A stretch of 64,000 bases of DNA. It comes from Takakia lepidozioides (taxonomy: Eukaryota > Streptophyta > Takakiopsida > Takakiales > Takakiaceae). Within the stretch, counting starts at the first letter, position 1. Each line of letters begins with the position of its first letter. The notes beneath the pieces were generated by a model, which was not told the origin of the DNA, did no database searches, and was given only the letters and a program-made list of their open reading frames with translations. The translations under genes and the position numbers were made by a program. The stretch lies in assembly GCA_030704615.1 (NCBI GenBank), contig CM060733.1, positions 61,320,001 through 61,384,000 on the forward strand. Direction: 5' to 3'. Shown piece after piece: positions 54,774 to 64,000 of this stretch.

Positions 54774-55850
54774 CAACCACGGGACGCGTCCTCTACCTCT
54801 AAGCCCACTGGACTTAAGGTTGTAGTTACGGAGGACAATTGGGAGCCTGACATTGGACCCATTGTCACCGGAGGAGAGAGAGACGTATACGGCGGTTCCT
54901 GAGGGCTTACAGGAATTGCTTTGCCTTCAGTTTGAAGGACTTGGGAGCACTGAAGGGTCAAGAGATCCGTATTGAGTTGGCCACTGACACGCCAATCTTT
55001 CGGAGACCCTATAGATACAGTGACATGGAGAGGTCTTTGATTCAGATGAGGACTCAAGATCTCTGGGAGGCAGGTTTGGTGGAGCTCTCTGGTGGAGAGT
55101 ATGCTTCAGCCACAGTGATGCCAGCCAAGAAGGATGTCTATGGCAATTGGACGGAGAGACGTATGTGCGGTGATTACCGGCCTGTAAATCGTCAGACCAA
55201 GTCCGATAAGTATGCCATGCCAACACCAGAGGAGATCTTTGATGCCATCGGGCATGCTAAGGCCTTTAGCACTTTGGATTTACGATCCGGATATCACCAG
55301 TTGCCAATCAAGGAGGCGGACAAGCAGAAGACGGCATTCTGGGGATCAATGAGCACGGCAAGGATTGCCTATATCAGTGGCGGTTCTTACCATTTGGGCT
55401 TAAGAATGCTCCTGCAGAGTTTCAGAGAGTCATGGATAGGATTCTAGCAGGGGTGGACTTTGCTCGGTGCTACATAGATGACATCATCATCTTTAGTGTT
55501 ACGATGGAGGAGCATGAGAGACACCTTCAGGTGGTATTGGAGCGCTTGAGAGCGCACGGATTGAAGTTGCATCCGGGGAAGTGCAAGTTTTTCCACAACC
55601 AGATTGAGTATCTGGGTCACATGATATATCCTGGAGGATTGGGGGTACAGCAGACTAAGGTAGAGGCCATTGCACAAATTCCACGCCCCACGGATGTGAG
55701 CCGAGTTCGAGCTTTCATGGGGTTGGCAAACTATTATAGACGGTTTGTCAAGGGATTTAGTACCATTGCAAAGGCTCTAACCAAGCTGACCAAGGTGGAC
55801 CAGGAGTGGCAGTGGGAAGATGAGCAGGAACGAGCTTTTCAAGAGCTCAA
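54774..55850 (+). pseudogene. Reverse transcriptase, copy D
   Basis: The frame from 54932 reads RPYRYSDMERSLIQMRTQDL, MCGDYRPVNRQTKSDKYAMP and [17 protein letters not shown]-run shortening near 55340 shifts it. The frame from 55432 has ARCYIDDIIIFSVTMEEHER with the YIDD site and RVRAFMGLANYYRRFVKGF. Between the stop and 54932 another shift follows the VTGGERD segment. Catalytic motifs are all present. Confidence 0.88.
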
Positions 55851-56469
55851 GGCGAGGTTGACCTCGGCGCCTATCTTGAGACGACCTATCAGGGGGCGTC
55901 CCTTTCAGCTGCATACGGATTGGAGCATGCTGGGGCTTGGAGCGGTGCTCACACAGGTGGATGATGAGGGAAGAGAGTTCGTAGTGGCTTACGCTAGCCG
56001 CTCGAACAACGCTGCAGAGGCTAAGTACAGCTCATATGAGGGAGAGTGCTTAGCTGCAGTGTGGGCCGTGGCACACTTCAGGTGCTATCTATACGGCAAT
56101 CTTTTCACCCTTGTCACGGATCACCAGCCACTCAAGTGGTTGATGGAGTCAGACAAGCTTACGGGGAAGCTTGCACGGTGGGCACTTATACTCCAGGAGT
56201 ATGACTTTCAGGTTGTGCATCGACCGGGTTTGGTCAATCGGGATGCGGATGGATTGAGTCGCAATCCATGCATGAGCCAGCAGGATGACACTGGAGCTCG
56301 GTGGCATGGTGAGACGGACGAGGAGATGGTGCCGGGATGGCACGCATCTGCATTTTTGTGTATCTTGGCATCGGGAGGTCAGATTGGACCTACAACAGGG
56401 ATGACTGTAGACGGAGTGTCTGAGGACCCTGAGGCTAGTGATGAGCTAGGTGGTGCCAGAGATACATGA
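55851..56469 (+). CDS. RNase H and connector, copy D
   Basis: Continuous with the second RT frame (55432-56469, 345 residues). LHTDWSMLGLGAVLTQ holds the first Asp, SSYEGECLAAVWAVAHFRC the Glu, VTDHQPLKWLMES the next Asp and VNRDADGLSRNPC the last. The acidic connector follows and ends in a frame break at 56450-56469, where integrase begins in another frame. Confidence 0.87.
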
Positions 56470-57600
56470 GGATTCGGCTGTGTTGGACTACCTCCGCACG
56501 GGAGACACGGCAGCCATTGTGACTGCCAGGGAGAGGGATCGGATCCTGCAACGAGCCAAGAGGTTCAAGTGGGAGGGGATACACCTACTTCGAGTGTGGG
56601 AGGATGGTCGGGTGAGGATTGTGCCTCACCCCACACAGCGTGCACGGTTAGTGCGGCATGCCCATGAGGAGTTGGGGCATTTTGGAGTGCGACGCACTCA
56701 CAGTTTACTGCAGGGGCAGTATTGGTGGCGTGGTATGCATACAGAGGTGCAACAGTTTGTGGCTAGGTGCATGGTGTGTGACAGGGTGCGTGCTTCATTC
56801 AACGCCCTACACCACAGTTGCATCCTTTACCATCATGGGATTGGGCTACAGGTGGAGTCTTGACTTCGCAGGACCGTTGCCACTGACTATGCGCCACCAC
56901 AGATATGTGTTGGTGATGGTGGAGCACTTCTCCAAGTGGATTGAGTTGGTTCCATTGCCTGACAAGGCTAGTGAGGGGCTGCGTATGCATTCTTGGATCG
57001 TGTGCTTAGCCGATTTGGTGCTCCAGCTGAGGTACTCACGGACCAAGGAGAGAGTTCTTGGGGGAGTTTCAGGCTTTGTGTGATAAAGCCTTGATAGACC
57101 ACCGCACCACTTCTCGGGATCATCCTGAGGCCGATGGCTTAGCAGAGAGAGTTGTTCAGACGGTGAAGAGGGGTTTGCGCAAGTATGGCTTGCAGAAGGG
57201 ACACCTAGGAGATTGGGATCTTCAGGTTCCTTGGTTAGCCATGGGCTACAGGTTCAGCAAACAAGCATCACTTGCCTCCTTCTCACCATATTTCCTTCTC
57301 TTTGGCCGAGAGCCGGATTTGCCTGCAGCCATTCGTAGGGACACTGCTCAAGTCCTTAACCTTGACGATCCGGACGTGTGGGTACGTGCATGTGATCAGC
57401 GTGCAGAGTTGTTCAAGAAGTCATGCCCATGGCTTTTGAGAACCTTGCCATTGCACAGCACCGTGATACGTTGAGGTATGCCACTATACGTGGTGGAGGA
57501 TATCGTCCTGGGGTTCGGAGGTTTAGCCCTGGTGACTATGTTTATTTGCAGCAGACTGCTCCTACGACTCTGGATGTTACTGCAGGGCGTGTTATTCTGA
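56450..57600 (+). pseudogene. Integrase, copy D
   Basis: Three overlapping frames. 56450-56863 has the HHCC domain (RHAHEELGHFGVRRTH, CMVCDRV). 56658-57083 has WSLDFAGPLP (first Asp) and EHFSKWIELVPLPDKASE, which copy B/E lacks. 57058-57474 has TTSRDHPEADGLAERVVQ (Glu) and FSPYFLLFGREPDLP. The second Asp region LTDQGRE is spoiled by a shift near 57045. Breaks are one-base changes near 56810, 57040 and 57420. Confidence 0.85.
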
Positions 57601-57898
57601 GGGTTCGAGAGGTGTTGCCCTCAGGGGTCCTGATCTTAGAGGGTCGGGATGGCATGACTTGGAAGGACCATGTGCGTAATTGTGCGCCATGTCACCTTCC
57701 CAATGTCGATGGCAGAGTTGACCCAAACTTGGCAGTGGTACCTGCAGGTTTGAGGTGCATGCTCTGTGGGTCTGCCAAAGGGCAGCCACCATGCTGGTGT
57801 GTGATCGATGCTCAAGGGGTTGGCATATGGGATGCTTGACACCACCTCTTGAGAAGGTTCCTGACGGAGATTGGTTGTGTCCACACTGCTTGGGATAG
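57601..57898 (+). pseudogene. Integrase tail and PHD finger, copy D
   Basis: The frame 57423-57839 carries VRRFSPGDYVYLQQ and the conserved tail to GLRCMLCGSAKG. There a GGGG run is one base shorter than in copy B/E and the PHD frame shifts. The remainder, CDRC, WHMGC and WLCPHC, is intact in the next frame and ends at TAG 57896-57898. Without this one base the C4HC3 finger would be complete. Confidence 0.82.
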
Positions 57899-58145
57899 TG
57901 GCAGTGGACATGACTGGAGGCAGCTAACAAGACATGGGAGGCCAAGCTCATAGGAGTCAATACATGAGATCCCAAGCTCAAGTTCACAGGTTGCAAGACG
58001 GCGACTAACGATGGGGCAACTCTTGCACCCGGCCTCTTGATCTATCGAGTTTGAGTGTAGTAGGGATAGTGGTGGAGGACTTAGTGAGGCTATGGTCACT
58101 ATCACATCTTGTGGCTACCTGGACTTAGAGGGACCTAAGCACCAG

Positions 58146-58158
58146 CTAGGGGGGCGAT
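58146..58158 (+). promoter_or_regulatory. Candidate polypurine tract, copy D
   Basis: CTAGGGGGGCGAT, directly before B1 and conserved in all copies. Confidence 0.55.
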
Positions 58159-58346
58159 TGTGTGGACTAGTGACTGCCATAGTGGGCAGCGTAGTGGCAG
58201 CCTAGTGACTGACTAGTTGTAGCCTAGTGGTTGGACTAGTGGCTGGACTAGTGGTAGACTAGTGGTATACTAGTGTGTGGTGTGCACATGTGTTGTGTGG
58301 TTTTGGACAGCGATGTAGTTGTGTAGCGATATGTATGCGCACGACA
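58159..58346 (+). repeat. Repeat B1 of copy D
   Basis: 188 bp, TGTGTGGACTAG to GCACGACA, containing ACTAGTGG units. Confidence 0.88.
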
Positions 58347-58352
58347 GCTGTC
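58343..58352 (+). other. B1/A2 junction palindrome GACAGCTGTC
   Basis: The outer ends of the element (right GACA, left TGTC) appear here joined head to tail with two extra bases, GC, giving a 10-bp palindrome. Identical in copies A and B/E. Confidence 0.75.
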
Positions 58353-58672
58353 AAGTTATTTTACCACTAGTGTGAAACTAGCTAGGAAATAGCTAGCTTT
58401 TACATATTGACATTTGGATTGGCCCAAGTGTCAATCCAGGGATCAAGGCAGATTTAGGCCCTGGAGTGGTTATCTTCACGGCAAGCGCGGGAGGCTCATC
58501 TTTCTCGAGTTGAGCCTCACCGCGCCTAGCTATGGCGCCGTAGTGTGGATTCCCATGGCGTGGGTGCACTTGGCTTGACTTGTATTTGAGTGATGAGGTT
58601 ATATATGCATGAGTTTATGCTTCAGCTTTGTGAGCTCGCATGAGCTCGTGCTTGTATTCTTCTTCTTTATCA
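58349..58672 (+). repeat. Repeat A2 of copy D
   Basis: 324 bp. Differs from A1 by three one-base shortenings of G or C runs and two substitutions by eye. Confidence 0.88.
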
Positions 58673-58673
58673 T

Positions 58674-58861
58674 TGTGTGGACTAGTGACTGCCATAGTGG
58701 GCAGCGTAGTGGCAGCCTAGTGACTGACTAGTTGTAGCCTAGTGGTTGGACTAATGGCTGGACTAGTGGTAGACTAGTGGTATACTAGTGTGTGGTGTGC
58801 ACATGTGTTGTGTGGTTTTGGACAGCGATGTAGTTGTGTAGCGATATGTATGCGCACGACA
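58674..58861 (+). repeat. Terminal repeat B2 of copy D
   Basis: 188 bp, near-identical to B1. Ends CACGACA, then ACAC. Confidence 0.88.
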
Positions 58862-59657
58862 ACACCTCCCACTATCTCCGCAGAAGATGAAGTAACCTCC
58901 CCACTCTCACAGAGTGTAGCTGCGAGCCTGAACACCTCAGCTGGTCTTACCCCCGGTGTCACAATCATGGTAGCCATGAACAATCGAGCCTGGCACACAG
59001 ATGTGGCCGCTCCCAGCAGCACACTAGCTGCCGTAGCCTTGGTAACACTTGGTAGTGGTGCTGCCCGTGTAGCTCTCCCCAATGGCATAGTAACCTCCGC
59101 CTCGGTAACAGTCGGGCGAGAACTAGGTGCCATGGATGGAGTTGACTCTGTCTCCGCCAATGTGAATGACTGAGGAAGCCTAGCCTGACGGCTTGCCTCC
59201 CCACGCTGTGGATCCAACTCCACCTCTGCACCTCGTGGCTTAGGAACTCGTGCTGCTCCTCGAGTCACGGCTGCAGCAGACTCCACCTGCACTAGTGGTA
59301 GTGCTGCTCCCTCATGAATCCCATGCCTCCCATATCTCCTCCCTCAGGAGCATGAGGTGGACCATCCGGCCTTGGGACCGGTACCACCTGAGCTGTAGCC
59401 ATGGCAGCGAGCCTCTGCTCTAGCTGCTGAAGCCGGTTGGCCATGCCTTGGTCAATACCCTGACCTCCGCGTCCTTGACCATGTTGAGCTTGCCCTTGGC
59501 CTGCACCTTGTGCCTGGTCACCTTGTCCTCTCTGGGCTACTCCACCTCGCCTCTGGCCAGCATTGTTCCCTTGGAACTGGCCTGGGCGCAACTCAGGATG
59601 CAAACCATAACACTGGGCCTCTCCATGCCCGTGCTTGCTACAATGCCCATACTGCAA
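58862..59657 (-). pseudogene. Gag C-terminus and linker, copy E part
   Basis: The frame to 59292 is the Ala/Thr-rich linker (ARVPKPRGAEVELDPQRGE, PSMAPSSRPTVTEAE). 59292-59657 has the zinc-knuckle end GHGEAQC and a Gln-rich segment (ANRLQQLEQRLAAMA). It is cut at 58862 by copy D and continues at 48099. Confidence 0.8.
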
Positions 59658-60870
59658 CTATGCAGGCTGTGCATGTGCCGGCCCTTTGCCTCCCTCTGAG
59701 CAATCCTTCTTGACATGGGGTCCTCCACATGTCCAACACGCCACCTCCACCCGTTGTTGGCCTGCAAATGAAGGGAGAGACCCCTGCATCTGAGGTCGTC
59801 TCTGTCATTCCCTGAGCTTCACTTGAGCCCCCTTGTTGCCTTGAGCACGTTGAGGTAGTGGTTGGCTAGGAGCACCACTACCCCGTGGTGTCTCCTTAGC
59901 AAATCCCACCATGACCACTCGTTCTTCCACCATGTTGAGCTCTATCCGCTCTGCCAGCAAAAACACATTTGTTAAGGTGGGTTGGGCCGCTTGTAAGAGA
60001 GTTGCATTCCGCACCCTTCTCCTCAGCTCCTTGTCCAATATCCCATACCAGAATTGGACTGCCTGAGCCTCTGTAACCCCTTGGGTTACATTAATCAAGC
60101 GTCTCATGCGAGTGAAAGCCTCCCTCAAGCTCTCAGTAGGCTTCCGTTGGAACTCTTGCAAGCTTCGCAACTTCTCTGTCCTCACCCCTTGGTAGTTCTC
60201 TCTCAACTCTTCGAAGAACTCCACAACAGGGTTGAAGGCAGGCACGGGTACTGGTGCTGGTGCGGTAGTGGCTTGGGTGGACATCGTAGCTACGGTACCA
60301 CCAGTCCCACTAGTCCTACTGTTGCTTGCTGAAGCTGCCGGTGCAGCGGCAGATATAGCCACTGCCCTCGTGGCTCTAGTGCCCCTAGTGATGGAGACAT
60401 AGTCGGGTGACCAGTATATCCTCCACTCCTCGATCTCAACCTCATGCCCCCGCCTGAACTCATGGTAATCATCCATAGGCGGCCCCTCAAGGTGCTGAAA
60501 CAACCCCTTCCATGTCATGAAATGCGTAAATAGTTGTGGATTGCGCATTTGCTGCAAATCACACCAACATCAAACTCTTGGACAAAATCATCCATCTCGA
60601 TGGTGCCCACCGCCCCAGAGTACCTTTGTGGCCCCTTGGTAGCTCCATACATCTCCTCCATTGTGTCCCACAACAATGGCAAAGAAACAACTTGCACCGC
60701 CGGTGTGAGTCATCCTGATTCACAATCCGAATCAGAACCTTCCGTAGAAGACACAGGAGGTGAAGGTGGCCTAAACCGCACACCTCGTCTTGTGTACCCA
60801 CTAGTATCGCTAGTGCTTGAACCGGCACTATGCCGAGTAACTAGTGGCACCTCCGTGTTGACAAACTGTC
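59658..60870 (-). pseudogene. Gag core and first zinc knuckle, copy E part
   Basis: 59805-60557 is an open 250-residue frame with the Gag core (VEFFEELRENYQGVRTEKL, SLREAFTRMRRLINVTQGV, QFWYGILDKELRRRV). The N-terminus is in other frames at 60515-60870. The first zinc-knuckle Cys pair is followed by a stop in the DNA near 59660. Confidence 0.82.
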
Positions 60871-61757
60871 ACTCAACCGGTCATGAATATGTCCCTAATC
60901 CCCTCTCCACAAGGTAACCGGGTAGAGAACCTGTTGCGGCTTATGGTTTGGAATACTAGGTTCCTAACATAGCCTACACCTACACCTGCATCCACCGCAA
61001 GCACTCCTATGGTTGGCTGGTCATCACCTCCAACCTCACCACAGGAGAAACAATGATGGCTTGACTGGTCATCACCCCAGCCTCACCATCGACAACATGC
61101 TCTAGGATTGGCCGGTGATCAAATCCGGACCAATCACCTATAAAAACAAGCGCCCACACAAAACTAACATGGCGCACAGTCAAGCATGCAGGTATGGAGG
61201 GGATCCAAACACAAGAAATCAGAACGACAACTCCCCCACACCAAAAACAACTCCACGGTGTTGCTCCTGCAATGATACCCCAGCCCAAACCCGAACTGAC
61301 TCTTGCCTCCACCTACGGAAAGGTCTTGGCCTAATGAGAGGGTGGAAAACTACAAGGAAGAGAAGCTAAAGCAATGCCTAACCCAACATGTCCTCATCCC
61401 AACACTCTTCATCTCCTCTCTTCCCTCACTTGCATGACCATGTGAATATCATGAAGATACTCCTCAAACCGCCCTCCACGAGCTTCAAAATTTGGCCTTC
61501 AAGACCACATGCCAGTCCTTAGGCAGTCCACCGGTGCCTCCACGAGTCAGCACAGGTCGTCCACAGGTCAACACGGGCCACCACAGATCAGCACAGGCCC
61601 ACACAGATCACTGGTCACAGCCGTCACAACCCCACACAGGCCACAGCCCGTCACAGCCCGTCACAGCCCCACAGGCCACAGGGCACATCCTGTCACAACC
61701 CCTCACAGCCCATCACAACCCGTCACAGCCCCACAGGCCACATGGCACAGCCTGTCA

Positions 61758-62584
<827 letters not shown>

Positions 62585-64000
62585 TGTCACAACCCCTCAC
62601 AGCCCCACAGGCCACCTATCACAGCCCATCACAGCCCTACACACGTCATAGGATCACGGCCCTACATGCCACAGCCCCATCCGTGGCCACTCATGGCAGT
62701 TTAGCCATTTCTCCAAGGGGTTTAGCCATGCCAAGCTAGGGTTTGTGTCTCTTGGACTCTAGGCTTCTTGGCACCGAGCTATGGCGGCTGTGAAGAAATC
62801 AGCAAGGTATTCTTGCTCTTTCGGCTCCCACACACCACCAATAGTAGCCCTAAGCCATGAGGAAGATGGTTGCCACAAACCAAGCCTTCTTTCTCACTTA
62901 GACTCCCCAAACACGCCACTAAACTCAATGGCAAACAACCAAGCCTTGCTGGTTTCCAGCCCTTGTGAGCACTCATTCAAGCGTTTTCCTTGGCCATAGC
63001 ATCTGTCTTAGAGCCTAATCCAGCCCCCTACACCTGCCACTTCAAGAGCCATGCTCTACCTAGGCTTGAGGTTGAAACCCCACCTCACATATGCCCCACA
63101 AGTGCTTTTCTTTCACCCAAGTGGGAACCAGCCCTAGCCCTTCTATTCTAGCTCTCTAAAGCTTGAAAACAAAAGCCCAATGGACTGAAGGCATGCTCCA
63201 CACATGCCCCACTTTCACCACAAGAGAATCAGCCCCTTTGCTTCCTTTCTTGCACCCACCAACCTGAAAATACAAGCTTCAGCGGGCTGGAAGCATGCTC
63301 CACACATGCCCTACAAGGAAACCAGTCATTTCCTTCCTTTCTTGCACTCCCAAACCTGAAAGTACAAGCCTTCAACAGGCTGAAAGCATGCTCCACACAT
63401 GCATTGCCCTCATATAAGGGAAGTCAGCCCTTCCCTCCCCTCCAAGCTTGAAGATGAAAGCTTCAATGAGCTGAATACATGCTCCACACATGCAACCTCT
63501 TCACACAAGAGGTATCAGCCCCCTATCTTGGCTCCTTGGCTCCTTGATGCTTTCTAAGACAAGACTAAGCACTCCACAGCCTTTGCCAAGCTCCTGAAAC
63601 CCTAAGGCTTACATTTCCAGCCACAAGACACTCCTCTTGTGGTGCAAGGGTTCTTCTTCCAAGCTCTGAAACCCTAGGTGCACATTCCATGGCCTTGCCG
63701 CATCTCTTAGCTCCTGTTCCAGCCCTGCTCTTGCCATGACAAGAGCCCTCTCAATGCTGAAGCTCGAGATTGAAACCCAATCTCAACATACTCCACAAAG
63801 TGCATTGATTTGCCCCAAGCCAAATCAGCCCTTTCGCTTGGTCTTGCAATCCTTCATACAATGAAAGCTCGCATTCCCAAGTCCAGTTCTCAACTTTGCC
63901 ACCAAAGCCACTCTAACCTGCTCTTGACTGGTCCTCTTCCCAATCGTGCTTGCTCATGCATGTATACAATCTGAAACCATCAAGGTGCTCTGGAATTACC

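Larger units (their letters stand above)
48100..58861 (+). mobile_element. DNMT/PHD retroelement, copy D (nearly complete)
   Basis: A 10.8-kb plus-strand copy inserted into copy B/E with ACAC on both sides (48096-48099 and 58862-58865). Its order is A1, leader, Gag, protease, DNMT, readthrough stop, RT, RNase H, integrase, PHD, 3' UTR, G-rich tract, B1, A2, B2. A1 and A2 differ at about five positions by eye and B1 and B2 at about one, so the insertion is recent. All domains are present but several one- or few-base shifts break the frame. At least four are one-base shortenings of G runs compared with the sister copies. Confidence 0.9.

Noticed and set aside
58159-58861. Reading A2+B2 as an ordinary 3' LTR (TGTC...GACA)
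   Set aside because: The 5' end would then have A1 followed by B, and a polypurine tract would precede A2. Instead A1 is followed at once by the primer-like site and the G-rich tract precedes B1, in more than one copy.

Overview
This window is nuclear DNA of a land plant, dominated by nested transposable elements. The plant assignment rests on a complete HD-ZIP class IV (homeodomain plus START) gene at 23523-25910, captured pieces of a DYW-type PPR gene, of an organellar single-stranded-DNA-binding (OSB-like) gene and of a TAA1/TAR auxin-biosynthesis aminotransferase gene, and plant-type chromovirus, MULE, CACTA-like, LINE and SINE sequences. A seed-free vascular plant such as a fern is plausible, but the sequence does not prove it.

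The most striking content is one family of Ty3/gypsy-like retroelements present three times: copy A (minus strand, 1129-16624), copy B/E (minus strand, 35183 to beyond the window end, split by two younger insertions) and copy D (plus strand, 48100-58861, nearly complete). The shared order is Gag with two zinc knuckles, aspartic protease, a cytosine-5 DNA methyltransferase (DNMT) domain with its motifs in canonical order, an in-frame stop codon followed by CAA CCA (a TMV-like readthrough context), reverse transcriptase, RNase H, DDE integrase, and a C-terminal PHD finger. The ends are equally unusual. Instead of ordinary LTRs the elements have A1 - internal - B1 - A2 - B2, the split-direct-repeat order known from DIRS/PAT-type elements, yet they encode a DDE integrase and copy D is flanked by a 4-bp duplication. 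Directly after A1 lies a 16-nt segment perfectly complementary to a segment inside A1, followed by a hairpin whose stem is preserved by paired base changes between copies. This suggests self-priming of the Tf1 kind rather than tRNA priming.

Layout: 1-1128, GTCGC-rich repeat, a LINE scrap and a G/C-tract hairpin; 1129-16624, copy A, which has lost its RT and whose A1 is split by a MULE-like element (10731-16415; 9-bp duplication, 41-bp terminal inverted repeats) carrying OSB-like and PPR-DYW pseudogene pieces; 16625-20590, LINE remnant, CACTA-like end, MULE-type transposase with introns, and a SINE; 22296-25910, the HD-ZIP IV gene and its leader; 26000-33900, AT-rich intergenic DNA with a LINE scrap, two related MITE-like elements, a 54-bp tandem repeat, a foldback element built of CAATTCAATTGAATTG palindromes and a second SINE; 33939-35182, a degraded LINE ORF1; 35183-64000, copy B/E, into whose protease region a chromovirus (40888-48003, duplication TAGCT) and copy D (48100-58861, duplication ACAC) have both inserted, and whose 5' leader contains an 827-bp insertion with a TAA1/TAR fragment.

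How the parts may work together is inference: the retroelement would make Gag-Pro-DNMT as its main product and a readthrough product adding RT-RH-IN-PHD. The DNMT could methylate element or host DNA, and the PHD finger could direct integration to particular histone H3 states. Copy A has decayed partly through CGA-to-TGA changes, as expected of methylated CpG. Copy D is young, and several of its frame breaks are one-base shortenings of G runs.
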